A DNA stretch of 64,000 nt from Bryopsis sp. KO-2023 (taxonomy: Eukaryota; Chlorophyta; Ulvophyceae; Bryopsidales; Bryopsidaceae). The notes under the pieces were generated by a model that worked only from the letters and a program-made list of their open reading frames with translations, was not told where the DNA came from and ran no database searches. A program made the translations under genes and the position numbers. How positions within the stretch are numbered: position 1 is the first letter of the stretch; each line of letters begins with the position of its first letter. The stretch spans positions 1,054,001 through 1,118,000 of the forward strand of contig BSYQ01000011.1 of the NCBI GenBank assembly GCA_030272585.1, in the 5' to 3' direction. Shown here in pieces: positions 35,447 through 47,303 of this stretch.

Positions 35447-38400
35447 TCATGCCATTTTGCTGGTGAGCCATTCGATCTTCCCAGGTTCGTCCAATCGATT
35501 CCACAGGAAATATGGAACCGACACCACCTGTTCAACACAAAAACAAGATATAAGATAATGTGGTACAAAACATATTTAAGAAATCAAAATACAACAGAAG
35601 ATTGCAGTTTTAAAACCTCGGTGGTGCTGTGACTAATACTTGGGTGGCCACAATTTTAGAAAAACATTTTTTCGTGTGTGAGAATATATCTCCCTGTATT
35701 GAAAGAAAGAAAACAAAAATTCTTACATATATAATAATAATTATGTATTTAAGAAAAACAATGTCACAAACTCACTTTGTACCCCAAGCTTTCCAGGAGG
35801 GTGTTTCGAAACGCTGTGGGCCCCATTTCTCTCCTATGTCTGTCGGATGCCTCCACATTGATCGTGTAATGTGAATGCCCATCCGCTTCCACAGCAATCG
35901 GAGGATCCCCCTCCACCAGGCAGTCTATTTCCAAACCCAAACCTTCCTTCACAAGCACCTGTCATGCAGCAAAAAAGAATCATGCGTAAGGGGACAAAAA
36001 CTTCGGAAAAAAAAATGATGCATCTCGACAGGAGAAGCCATCAGTAATTTCTTGATTTCAACACTCGAAAATCCAAGCTGAATTTGGTGCAAATTCACAA
36101 AATCTTGTATTGGGAAACCCTTATTTTGATTTTCTCTTCAGGGGGAGACGGAGTGTCAGGGAAATTTGTGTCTTTATCTCTTTATTTTACTTACTTTTTT
36201 GCATACACATTATTGAGAATATTTCATGCAGAGATTCTCCGATCTCCAAGCCGGGACAGAAAAACCGACCTTTTTCTTGTTAGGCAAAGTGAGGGATTCG
36301 ATGAGCCCTGTCACTTCCCTTTCGAATTCCGACACTCCGGAATGCTCCGGATGTTTCTCCAACACCCCCTTGGTGCTCTCCACCAAGCCACTGATGACCT
36401 CTTCAAACTGGCCCCCAATGCGGAAAATCACGTCGTCCGGATCTCTTTTCGTTTTCAAATACTCCCTCGAAACCAGCCACCATCCTTGCAAGAATTGCAT
36501 AGCATCGTCCCTCCGATTAATTCCCCCCAGCAGCACGATTCTGGAGCTCAGGTTCGCAAACAAGCCGGGGGTTAATCTACCCAACACAGCGCAGCCCCAT
36601 ATCATCCCAGTCAGACTCCGGACCTCAGTCAGACTGGGGGTGTAAGCCTCGATCCTTTCCATCGCGAAATCCATGAATTTGACGTTTTTATGGTTCAATA
36701 CGGCGCATGCATGGAGCAATTTCAGGAAGTCTTTCTCCACGTTGGAGGAGTTTTTGGTGGCGATTGCTCGCATGAACTGATTAACCATTCGATCCATGAA
36801 CCACCTATCATAAAACTGGAGCTTCGACAGCCCCCATGACATGCTGGCCACATCATGGCAAGTCAAATGCCTAGTGTTGGAGAAGATCCGGACCTTGTCC
36901 AGAAACGGGCGAATCACTCTGTGCAGCTTTTCCTCATCGATCTTTTCCCTCAGCAGCCCCAATCCGAAAACGAACGAACACAGATGCCGATCGATTTGCT
37001 CCCCCATCGACTCCAGCCGCCCCGGCTCCAGCGATTCATCCAACAGAGAGTGCAGCACTTTCTCGTCGACATTCCCCATGTGGCCGATGCTCTGAACCAC
37101 CGTGCAGATCGCAATTCTGCTCAATTCCCTTAGTCTTTTCGGCCTAGAAATTTCGCTGACCAAGCCATCCAGCATATCGGGTTCGTAGCCCAGCCGAGCG
37201 AGTCCGTACAGAGCATTAGTCAATTCTTGGGTTTCTAAAGTGATGAGCCTCGTTGGCTTAGTCACCTCCAGACATACTTTATCCACGACCTCTTCATTGC
37301 CATAGCCCAGCGAGACGAACCCATGCAGCACTTGGATCACCTCCACGCTGGACATCTTTCCCAACTGCTTGACAACCTCTTCCCCCAACGAATCCATTCT
37401 CAGCCCATCGGACATGCCCAGCTTCCCCAACGACCAAATGATGGAGGAGAGAATCGAACCCGTGAACGAGACGTCCATTATCCGTACAGAATTGTGAGGC
37501 ACCACCAGCAGACATTGCAGCTGATCGCACACCTTTCGGATGTCAGACATGCCAACGAACCCCACCGAGGCGCACCCATAGAGCAAATTGGCGAGCTCCG
37601 ATGGGGTCGATCGGGTGATGCGTCCCTCCACCACCATTCGATTCATGATTGCGTTGATGAGGCCTTTCCCCAGCCTAGCGTCGACATACTCCTGCTTGAA
37701 CAGCACCCCGGTACACTGCATTATGGTGGTCAACATGTGCTCGCTGGATTCCATGAACCTCCCCCTTTCTTGCCTTCTCGTGACCTCAACCAGAGCATTG
37801 GTGAATTTGTGGCGGCTGGGAAACCCTTCCAATTCGCTTTGCTTACACTTGGAGAAACCGGCCATTGCTTGGAAAAGCATCAGCGTATTCGATTGGGGGA
37901 TCTGGACCATCATGGCTGGGGTGCTCAACGCACGTTTCACCATGCATTCCAGAAACTCGGAGTTCAAGTAGCCCCCCCTGGCACAGCAATGCAGGAAAAC
38001 GGAGATGGCCACAATCCCTGTCGAATCCACATGTTCCATGGCTTCTTTTGCACATCTTTCTTTCGCAAGCGGAGAAGCTCTTCTCGACGCCACGATCGTT
38101 TTGAATCGATCCACAGAGTCAGTCAGCACCCCGAAGTCCTCAAATTCCAGATTATCGTCGTTTTCCCTAGCTTTCCTCCGTCGCTTTACCCAATTTCGGC
38201 TGTCGGACTTCCCCTTGTGGCCACCCTTGTTTCGCTTTCCCTGGGTTATGGGTATGTCGGCACCTCCACCCCCTTTTCCGTAAAACGCTCCCCCAGGAAA
38301 TTTTTTATTCTGGTTGTCGGGAGATTTGCTCGGCTTTGCCTGGTTTTTTCAATTAGGAAAAAAAGGAAATGTTTACCAAACAAATAAAAGAAAACGGACC

Positions 38401-38788
38401 CATCTAATCAATTCCTTCCACACGAAAAAATCTTGACCACTCTATAAAAATAACCAAAAAAATATCAGTGCTTTTCGCAGAAAAAAATGTGGGGTGGCAG
38501 ACCCCTCAACTTTTTCATTTCTTTCTCAATTATTCCGAATCTTGATTTTTGTTTTGAAATAGGGCATTCAGAACACCACTTTTTTTAATTTTCTTATTCA
38601 AGCAGAGGGGATGCGCATTGGTTTCAGCCCTAGGCATTTTTCAACATTCTTCTTTTCTTTACTTTGATTAAAAAATTACAAAAATAATCCCAAATCATTT
38701 CCCACACATCTCATGCCATCAAGAGGTTCAGACGCTTCCTCACATCCACCATCCATCTTTCTTGTAAATTGATTGATTGTAAATATAC

Positions 38789-38823
<35 letters not shown>

Positions 38824-39110
38824 CATGCCACACCAGAAACAAACGGCCATAGTAAAAGCTATGAACTAACAGACAATAAGATTATGAACGATACCTCGGC
38901 GTTGCGGCTGGCTGTCGTGGAGAAGAAAAAGGGCTGGAACCGCCCACCCACTCCCTCGACAGTCGGTGTTTGGAGCTCATCACGCGAGAAAGGGTCGACT
39001 CCAAGGCCCCCAGATAACAGGGCTTTCGTCGATGATCGCGAACAAAGGCGAGACAACGGTTGGATGCCCCTCAGTCGAGCCACCAAGAACGCACGCAGAG
39101 CCAAGTCCAT
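35447..39110 (-). CDS. HPR-repeat protein with C-terminal RAP domain, organelle-targeted
   Basis: Four exons (39110-38895, 38339-36270, 35958-35776 and 35527-35447), all phase 0, give 849 residues from a true ATG. Exon 1 encodes an N-terminus (MDLALRAFLVARLRGIQPLS) that is amphipathic and Arg-rich, a mitochondrial-type presequence, though plastid targeting is possible. A Gly/Lys-rich linker follows, then a long array of heptatricopeptide-like helical repeats ('KPTRLITLETQELTNALYGL', 'LEPGRLESMGEQ'). Exons 3-4 encode the RAP domain: 'GLEIDCLV', 'IAVEADGHSHY', 'RNTLLESLGYKVVSVPYFLW', 'RLDEPGKIEWL'. RAP is an endonuclease-like RNA-binding fold. Members control organellar mRNA or rRNA processing. 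The similar gene at the left edge makes a pair, either from a large family or a local duplication. Intron 1 carries a (TA)n tract (38780-38822). Confidence 0.93.
38780..38822. repeat. (TA)n microsatellite
   Basis: A TA-rich tract with one interruption, in intron 1 of the RAP gene. Confidence 0.85.
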
Positions 39111-39886
39111 CGCCAGATCAAGGCCTCCTCATGGTTAAATCCATCTATTGTCCGCCGAAATAATAAATCGCGCTGCATGGGTTAAATGTGAAATTGATGG
39201 GACTCGTTCTAGCTTTCGTTCCACAGCAATGAGATCCTTTTCTACACGCCTCACCTCGCTCCCACTGTCATCACCTAATCCTTTTCCAGGGCACAACGAG
39301 TTACAAAGATCAATGTTCAACAAAAGTCCAAGCAATAAGAATGAGAGAGCGATGATCTTTGATTTGATTTGATTCTCAGCGTACCACAGAGTAACTTGAT
39401 CCACCTCGTCAGGGCAATGAAACTGCAGACTACACGTACAGGGGTTTGAACTTCGGCAGTAACGCAGCCAGAAAAAATGATACTTGGAGGGATGGGGAAG
39501 GTCCCTCCCAATAGCGCACAGCCCCGTGTATGAGGACAGTCGACGTAGAAGGGGCTGGCTGCGGAATCGTGGAGCTGTCCATTGCCTTTTCAAACCACGC
39601 GGCTCAGCAGCTTTCAAACGATCAGACATTTCCTCCCAAACAATCTGGCACTTCTTTTCGAGCCGCCTGGGACCGTCATACCTGCTGTGAGTGGATGTGA
39701 CTGTCACATCATCACAATTTTTGCACCAGACAGCTACCACAACCATACCATCACATCACACATGGCGTTTTTTGGTGGTTCCACTTTTTTGTCTTTGTAG
39801 CGAGCTCTATCTGCCCTTTTGGCATCAAGGAATAATTCTAGCTGACTGCCCTCGAACGGAAGTTTTAGGAAGGAGAGTTTGAAAGC
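39111..39886. other. Divergent intergenic region RAP gene / PAN gene
   Basis: 776 bp between two head-to-head genes. No clear exon or RNA gene; presumed promoters of both. Confidence 0.4.
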
Positions 39887-40510
39887 ATGGCTGCGTACCA
39901 ACTTGGACTTGTGGCGGTGTTATATTTGTGTTTGAGAGTGGAAGCGCAGTATAATCCTCCAAGTTGGCCGCGTTCAAAATATGCGAAAACTCCCCCACCC
40001 CCATCCCCAGCTCCAAGTCCTCCCGCTCAGCCCTTGCCTTGCGAGGATGAATCCACGATCCAGTTCAATTTCATCCGAGAAGGCAACACATATAACGACC
40101 CCAGCGATTTGCGAACACCGTCCTGGAAGGAATGCTGTCGCATCTGTCGCGACGATCCGAAATGCGAAAGCTGGACGCGGGATGATCGAACGAAGGCGTG
40201 CGCGCTGAAGGGCACCGTCGTGGAGCTGCGCCGCAACGATGATTTCGACAGCGGCGTGATCGGCGGCGCACCCGCCGCCCAGAATGCTCCTATCGATGAT
40301 CGCTGCATCGTCGAAGGGTCGGTCGATTTTGTAGGGGAGGATATGAGGGATCAGGACTCGAATGATGCTCAGGAGTGCTGTCGAATGTGTGAGGAGGATT
40401 TGTCGTGTTTCTCCTGGACCAGGGTTCGATCGAGCGGGAGGTGCTTTCTGAAATCGGGGGTGCCAAACCGTGTGGCAAATTCTGATACGGATGGTGGAAC
40501 TGTGTTTTGA
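39887..40510 (+). CDS. Secreted protein with two PAN/Apple domains
   Basis: A single exon of 207 residues. Residues 1-20 are a signal peptide (hydrophobic 'LGLVAVLYLCL' then 'VEA'), followed by a Pro/Ser hinge (about 35-50) and two similar cysteine-rich modules (about 52-125 and 138-205). Both modules have the PAN_4/Apple order: 'CC.iC..dp.C..w' followed by 'C.LK'. PAN/Apple modules bind proteins or sugars outside the cell. No membrane anchor or catalytic domain is visible, so it may be a cell-wall, mucilage or adhesion protein. The coding part ends at a real stop and no splice signals are needed. Confidence 0.85.
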   Translation: MAAYQLGLVAVLYLCLRVEAQYNPPSWPRSKYAKTPPPPSPAPSPPAQPLPCEDESTIQFNFIREGNTYNDPSDLRTPSWKECCRICRDDPKCESWTRDDRTKACALKGTVVELRRNDDFDSGVIGGAPAAQNAPIDDRCIVEGSVDFVGEDMRDQDSNDAQECCRMCEEDLSCFSWTRVRSSGRCFLKSGVPNRVANSDTDGGTVF

Positions 40511-42065
40511 AGCAAGAAGAGGAGGGGGGAATGGGTACTTGATCTTAGCTTGAATAAGTGTCGAATTGATTGCTAATAATTTCCCTTGTTGGGAGAGATG
40601 AGCACATGCATAAGCTGCAGACATGAAAATGGTCTGTTGATTCATAAACTGTTTTTTTCTTCCAGTGCTTCAGGTTTTTTTTTCTGAGGAAATCAAGTTC
40701 TACAATTTGTTGCAATTCCTATTTAGAGTGTTTGGGGTTATTATCCAAGTCCTGTTTTGTGGGCGAATCACAGTGAACCTTTGGAAGTTTGCTTGCTTGT
40801 GTCCTTGTACCTTGCTTTGTATTTTGATTTGATTGATTAGGATTGGTAGGATGTGAATAATTGTTTCAGAACAGCACTCAAGATACTTGTTCTAGAATAG
40901 GGGGAAACCGAAAATGGCCTACCTGAAGAGTAGAGATTTCTACTCTTCAATTTCCTTTTGTTTTGGGGCAGGGCTGAATTGTTTTTGTTAAATTTTATGC
41001 AATCGGAATCTATCGGTCAAAACACTCCAGCCAGGAGACTTGCAGATCTCCTTTTGCTATTTTGTAATTATTCATTGATGACTTGATCCACTTGCACATC
41101 AATTTCCCTCCTTTTTTTTCTTCCTCATTTCATATTTTCTCACACGAGTTGAAAAAAGGACCGATTTACCACTTTTTTCAACCAAAACTGGCAAAAAAAT
41201 CATGCTGATATCAAGAAACTAAGAGATAAAGTGCTAAAATAGAGGGTTTTACCTACTGCTCCTCATAAAATATCTTTTTGCCCATACCTGACATTGGCTG
41301 GGGGTTCAGGATGTTCATCAAGTGGCGTGTTTTGCGACAAGAGCAGAAGAAAAAGGGGTTGACCAATTGGTGGCCAATTTTTACAAAAAACAGGGGCCCT
41401 GTTCTTTATGTACTAGATGTAGTGGAAGTGGTGGTTTATTCTGTGATCGGTCCCTGAATTTGTGGTTTCCTAAAACAGGTTGCCCACTGTCTTTGCAGCA
41501 ACATTCATCAGCTTTTTTGGGGAAAAAAACACATTTTGGACGATCTCCACAACATGATTCTCTTAGCAAACCCATTCGTCGTTCTATTCACAATTCATTT
41601 CCTCAAAGTTTCCAAAAAGGAGAACAGAAAGTGAACTGGAGCAAGTGGTGTGCAGTAGCTTTGTGGGGACAGAATCGAAGTAGAATTTTCGTACTTTTTG
41701 ATCCAGTATTCTTTCTTTCTTTGGGGTGGGTAGTTGGGTGGTGATTAAGCAGACTTATGGCAGCATTGTTGAGGGTTTTTTTGGTCGAAGAGCAAATCGC
41801 TTTGTTTTTTCAGTGTCGTTCAGTTCAGAGGGGAAATGGTTTCATTTGTTAGGATGAACAGAAGAAGAAAGAAACTTTGAGCAGATTGTTCGCAGTGCTT
41901 TTTTTTTTTGTTCCTGTCATTTTTTTCCCTTCACCACTCGTCACAGTGTCGTTGTGTCAAGAGGATCTGTTTCTTAAAAATAATAGAAAAAACATGCCGA
42001 ACATCCCACCCATTATGACATTGCTGGAATTCCAAAGTTGCAGTGAAAAGGATTTGGATGTGCAC
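40511..42065. other. Intergenic or intronic region
   Basis: Probably the 3' UTR of the PAN gene plus the unresolved remainder of the reverse-strand gene that starts at 42252. No exon could be placed with confidence. A short hairpin (GAGTAGA/TCTACTC) lies near 40929-40946. Confidence 0.35.
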
Positions 42066-42252
42066 CTGTGACTGGGCAGGTAAAGATTGGCATTGACATC
42101 CACAGCAAAAGTCTTGCCATTACTCTAAAAGGCAAATTGAAAGTTAAGCACTGGACAGTATCATGGAGGAAGCTATTTCTCACCTGAAAATCCTTTATTT
42201 CAAGAACTTCATTCCATTTAATTAGCCGTTCTTGGCCCTGCGATCGCTGCAT
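42066..42252 (-). CDS. 5' part of an unidentified gene (two exons)
   Basis: Exons 42252-42184 (from ATG) and 42124-42066 join in frame to 'MQRSQGQERLIKWNEVL...' and 'SNGKTFAVDVNANLYLPSH'. Both splice sites at the intron are good (CAG|GTGAGA, TTTTAG|A), and the second exon ends in a good donor (CACAG|GTGCA). Later exons to the left were not resolved and no family is recognised. The gene is divergent from the CCCH gene at 42784. Confidence 0.5.
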
Positions 42253-42783
42253 CGCGTGGAACCAAACACACAGCCCGCAGCTACTGTGCAAGTCGCAAGC
42301 GATCGGTTCTTCCGAGAAATGTGGAATCTACGTGACAGTCGTCTGATGGCTGTGACGCCATGACGACGGAAAGGACAGCAGCAAACGATAAAACCACGGA
42401 GAAAACTGGAGCATCCACCAACCTCACCACCACGCGCGTGATTGTCCCGACAGGGCCCAAGGTTTCCTTTGGGTTGATACTACTTGAGCCAAACAGACGC
42501 AAAACCAGATAAAACACACAGAAAAAAACAGGGAGAGAAAAAGCCAGAGAGGTGGGAACGATCCGTAGAGCGTCAGGCGCCGCAGGGTTAATTGGGCATT
42601 GGTTGTCAAGCGAGGTTTTCTTTTTCTCGTTTTCGCGAACGCAGCGGTTGCGCAGGATTTTTTCTCTTGATATCGGCATTTCTCTTTCCTCCAGGCATAA
42701 GCCTCCAATAGAGCTGTGGGGGCTTTTTTTTGGTTAGAGGAGAGGATGTGCACTGAACGAGGATCTGCTTTGTGTGCAGGAAA

Positions 42784-45283
42784 ATGGAGAAGGGTGATTT
42801 TTTATCATTGGGGCGGAGCTCCCCCGAGTCGAGCGGGTCCGTCTCGCCAATCAAAGCGATCCGCGTTTCGCATGATCAGGTCAAAGAAAATGGGGAGCTG
42901 CTTGCGCCGCTTTCCGATTCTGTGGGGTGGCCGTCGGCGTGGAACGAGGTGAGCTCAACCTCGTCGTAGAGTTTCGCTTTTTCGGGTTGGATGGAGGCCT
43001 TCTTGTTGGGTTGTTTTGGGGGAAGAGCAGTTTTGTTGATCGAATGGCTGCTGGTGTTTTTCGGCGCTGTGGTGTAGAATGAATTTGACAAGGCGAGAAA
43101 CGCGTGTCAGAGAAGGAAAGTGGGCGTGCTGCTCACGGAGAACAGACAATTGACAAAGGATCGAAAGGCTGCGGTGCGGGCTTTGCACCTCACCGAGGAA
43201 AAATTGACCTCGAAGGTAAACAAGCGCCCCGCACCATTTTCTCTCTCCGATTCTTTTGTTGTGTGTGGGGGAGAGGGGGAAAAGGACCACGCTGCAAAGT
43301 TGAATATTTGGACAACTTTCTTTGGTTAATCTGTGGGGGGGACAGGAAAAGGCTGGGGTTGGGGGGTGGAAAAAAGCTCCAGTTGTGTGTGTGTTGCGTT
43401 TCAGACTGCAGAATCGCTGCGCTTGAGGGAGGTCAATGCGCTCGTCTTGGAACGCCTCCGTCAATCGGGGGGCAGCCGCCAAGCTGAGTTGCGCATCCAA
43501 GAGAACAAACTGCGCATGGAATTCGACGAGGCGATGCAGCGCGTCAGGGACGATCTGTGTCGAAAGCATAACCAAGAGCGACAAGCCGCTGTGAAACAGG
43601 AAAGGTGTGAAGCGGAGCGGCGAGTCGCGAATCGCGTCAGTGCGGTGGAGGGATTGGTGCGCGAGCGTGAAGTGGAGCTGGATGAAACCAAAAAGGAGCT
43701 TGCAGAAGTGAAGGGATCATTGGAGGAGAGAATCTGCAAGCAGAGAGATGAACTGCAGGTGCGTTTTTGAGAATATGATCTTCTATACGAAGAGTGCATG
43801 GGGAATTTTGGACCCCCAAAATTCAGGTCTTTCTTTTGGACTCAGCTGATGAGTGCACGTGTATACAGATCTATGAGATATTGGTTTATTTATTCATTTA
43901 TCTTTCATTATGCAGAAACTTGAAGAGGAGCAGGTGGCAATGGAAAAAGAGTTGAAGAAATGCAAAGAGGAGAAGAGTGGAAAACAGGGGAAAGTAAGGG
44001 GTGGCACAAACACCCATGTCATGCTGATCCTGGTGCAACCAGAAGAACATGACGAGAAATCGGAACAAATGAGCAGCAATCATAATTTCGTCGAAAGTCC
44101 GTTTAGTGTGGAGAAGAATGCCTGTCTGGAGGGGATGGATGAAAATGAACTCATTGATGTGGAAGAGGAAATAGAGGGAAATGAATCAACTGAATCGGAA
44201 GAGGAGATCTCAACACGAAGCGGTAATTGTGAGGTGGAATGCAAGGGGCTGACAACTCCGATAAAGCAGGAAAAAGCTCGAGTCGTGGAGCAAACAGAAT
44301 TTGCCAGGCCTATTCCCTCGGGCATTCTGTGGGCTGATTTGCTGGATACGGACGATGCGAGGTGGTATGCAGAATCGACAGTGGATGGAGATGCTGGAGA
44401 GGAGGATTTTTTGGAAACTGAGTCGGAGGATTCCTTGGAGGAGGAAGAGGAGGATAATGAGGGAAAGGGGGGGCATGGAGGTGATGGAAAGAGGGAATTG
44501 GAGGAGAAGGAACAGGGTGGTGGTGGTGGAGGTGGAGGAAATGTGGAAGGATACGAAGAGCCAAGCTGGTGGTGCAAGAACGAGCAAGGAAGTTTCAGGG
44601 CGTTCAGTCATTTCCGTGATCCAGCTTATGGTAATGATAGATACGATGGTTTTTTCTTTTGGGGGGGGGGGGAATTCTGTTTTTACTTTGTATATGACAA
44701 CAAAAAAAAATGTCGTGGGCTGCACACAAATTTACTCAGTCTGCCCTCCTTTTTTTCCTTTATTAATCCTTGATTGAAAAGGAACTTGCAATAAATCAAT
44801 GAAAGAACGAGGGAGGTGAAAGATGAGAAAAGATGAAATACAGTTTTGCTTGGATCTGCTTGGAATTTTGAAACGGTTGAATTGAGTCTGTGTGTTCCTT
44901 TCTTTTCAGATGGAGGATCTCGACAGTCGTCCATTCGCACCGTCCGAAGGTCGTATGATTCGCCACCCCAGTCCCCCCGATTCATGAGCTCCAAAGCTTC
45001 CACACCCACAACGGATTCCAGCCGAGAATGGGGTTCCCACAGCCAAGACAAGAACTCCGACGGCCAGAACGTTTGGTCGGAGTGGAGCAACAAGGGAGGG
45101 TCACGAGAGTTTGGAAATATTCAGAAAGTGTCGCCTGGGGTGCTGGTGGTGGAAAGGAGGCCAAATTTTGGGAATACAGCTCTGATGCCCCCCAGGAGGA
45201 GCCAGTCGGATGTCCCTCAGTGCAGAAGATGGTTGGCAGGTTATTGTAGGTTCCAAGATCGCTGTTGGTTCCGCCACGAGTGA
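42784..45283 (+). CDS. Coiled-coil protein with C-terminal CCCH zinc finger
   Basis: Five exons (42784-42948, 43093-43215, 43405-43758, 43916-44630 and 44910-45283) join in consistent phase to 576 residues. Order: a Ser-rich N-terminus; a long Glu/Arg/Lys-rich coiled coil across exons 2-4 ('ENRQLTKDRKAAVRAL', 'RKHNQERQAAVKQERCEAE'); an acidic region with poly-Glu and a poly-Gly run; a Ser/Pro-rich segment; and, in the last 19 residues, one CCCH finger with spacing C-x7-C-x5-C-x3-H. CCCH fingers bind single-stranded RNA. A single terminal finger behind a coiled coil suggests a self-associating RNA regulator. No orthologue is recognised. Exon 4 has a cryptic GT site within 'GKVRGGTN', so shorter splice forms are possible. 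Confidence 0.8.
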
Positions 45284-46731
45284 TGCTGATTTTCAAACTT
45301 ACGGAAAGTCGGCCATGCTTTGATCTTTTTTGGAGTGGTGTTGGAGCTTTGATCATGGTTAAAATTATTCCTGCACGTAGTGGTGTTTTCTGTTGGTGCT
45401 CTGGTGCGAGTGTGTTCTTTCATGGTATTTTTTGGATGCCTTTTTTTTGGATTCTCTGTTTTTTCCACCCCAGTTGAGAGGTTATTGCTGCAGGGGAAGA
45501 TTTCGGATATATATTTTGTTTATGTAGGTTGAGTAGTTATGATTATGATTTATCAAGACTCTGTGGATGGCTGTGATGTTCTAGAATACCATTTGTTTGA
45601 ATGCGTCTTTTTTTCGTCATGTTTGAAAAAGACGAGGAAAAAAACTACTGGTGTCGTGGTTTTGGGTGAGAATTATTAGTTGGGCTGTATAGCTTTTTCA
45701 ACACTTTTTTGACTGAAGCAATTGAAATTGAAGTGCTTGTAACAAGAGTGGGTGAGAATCAATTTAATTGAATTGAGGATTTGGTCATTCTTTGGAGAAA
45801 AAAACACAAAAAGAAACGAGAATTCATCCTTTTGTAACTCCATCAGTCCATCTGACTGGTGGATACAAACCCTCAAAAAAAAAAACACTGTTGGAATACT
45901 GACCTGAACACCTGATCCAACCCTGAATTTGTTCGTTCTCGGATATGTGGCAAGCGAAAATCGCGGGGATCCCTCGGGGAAACGCCCACGTGGACGACGG
46001 CCACGTGGGCGTTTCCGCGATCGCGTGATGAGTCGCACCCGGAGACGACCCCTCACCCTTCTGTCGCCCCGTTTCACCTGCTCTCGCGCTCGCCTCCACA
46101 GCCGCTCCCCCGTCGACCCCAGCCCCAGCGCTGCTGCTCGCTGGTGCCGCAGCTAGCGGTGCCGCCGCCGCGCCCTGGGATCGTCCCCTCGCTCCCCTGA
46201 GGGAAAGAAGGGGTGGATGATGAAGTAAATGGGCTTTGTGAGAATTCACAGGCAATACATGAAGATTCAAAGTATTGGAAAAGTACAGTGGTTTGTTGGA
46301 GGGCAGGCAGTACTTGGAAAGGGGAAGGAAAAATTGTGTGGAAGAAACGATAGAGTTTATTCTTGTAAGTCCTTTCCAGGCGGAGTCCCTGTGTGTTTCT
46401 TTGTGTGTACCACCCGACTGGTCTTAGACCAGAACCCAGAAAGTCTCACCAGGGAAACGGGCCGCGGGAGCCCGTTCCAATTTTAACTATACACCACCAA
46501 AAAAGAGGAAAGAAAGAGAAAAGAAGAAGAAAACATAGAAGAAACGGAGGAGTGAAGTTTTTCGCCTGTCACATCAAAAACTCTAAAAAAAGCCCAAAAC
46601 AGGCGAAAAACTTGACCAAACGAAAAAAGCCCGCGACAAAAGTTTTCAAATCGCCTGAAGTTTCTTTTCGACTTGATCGTTCTCAAAACGAAGAAGAAAC
46701 GAAGCAGATTTTTGAAAAAACGAAATTTACA
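45284..46731. other. Intergenic region with a GC-rich island
   Basis: 3' flank of the CCCH gene, then a GC-rich island (45940-46200) with a large palindrome (next entry). Open frames over the island are Ala/Arg-rich on both strands and look compositional. No gene is supported. Confidence 0.4.
45978..46016. promoter_or_regulatory. Perfect 16-bp inverted repeat with two G-boxes
   Basis: Arms GGAAACGCCCACGTGG (45978-45993) and its exact complement (46001-46016), with a 7-base loop. Each arm carries CACGTG, the core site of bHLH/bZIP factors. It lies in a GC-rich island and could be a promoter element, a transcribed hairpin or the trace of a small transposon. Confidence 0.6.
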
Positions 46732-46809
46732 GTTTATCCATTCTTTTGACAATAACCCACCCAAATCTGTGGTTTATAACAAATCACAGCTTTTTAATAT
46801 TAAATGCCC
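46732..46809. repeat. 78-bp direct repeat, outer copy (DIRS element)
   Basis: Identical over 78 bases to 47226-47303. Paired terminal repeats fit the split-direct-repeat ends of Ngaro/PAT-like elements. Confidence 0.9.
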
Positions 46810-47225
46810 TTGTTCCGCGACACAAGTATCTTTCGAACAAATCCTCTCTATCCCGAATGTACCATGAGGTCCCCAAATCCTAATCACTTACTTCTTAATA
46901 CTCTGAACTATATAATATGTATAATACCTAAGAAATAACCCCTAGCCAAACAACCCCTGTAACCCTGAAGAGATTAATTTTTCTGGACATCCTTCTGTGG
47001 ATGACCTACTGCCAAAACCAAGACCACAACCAGAACTGCTAACAAGCACAAAAACCCGCATCAATACCAAGGGGGGGAAGGGAGGGCAAAATTAGATGCC
47101 CTATGCACTCCAGCCCTTCTCTAAATACTAGAGTGCATTTCCTTTACACTCATCCTACCGGATTCCCAGATCCCACCCAGTCTTGTCTTCATCATTCATA
47201 AACGGCTTTATATACTATAAATCAG

Positions 47226-47303
47226 GTTTATCCATTCTTTTGACAATAACCCACCCAAATCTGTGGTTTATAACAAATCACAGCTTTTTAATATTAAATG
47301 CCC
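47226..47303. repeat. 78-bp direct repeat, inner copy (DIRS element)
   Basis: Second copy, 494 bp from the first. The recombinase stop codon (47296-47294) lies inside it. Confidence 0.9.

Noticed and set aside
38130-38339. Taking the RAP gene start at a GTG codon at 38129
   Set aside because: The frame continues upstream to a clear splice acceptor at 38340 and joins a transit-peptide exon with ATG at 39110.
42281-42679. 132-codon frame with two hydrophobic stretches (-)
   Set aside because: Lies in the presumed promoter between two divergent genes and has no family resemblance; the supported start of the reverse gene is 42252.
45824-46270. 148-codon Ala-rich frame on the reverse strand over the GC island
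   Set aside because: Low-complexity composition, open on both strands, no splice-supported extension.
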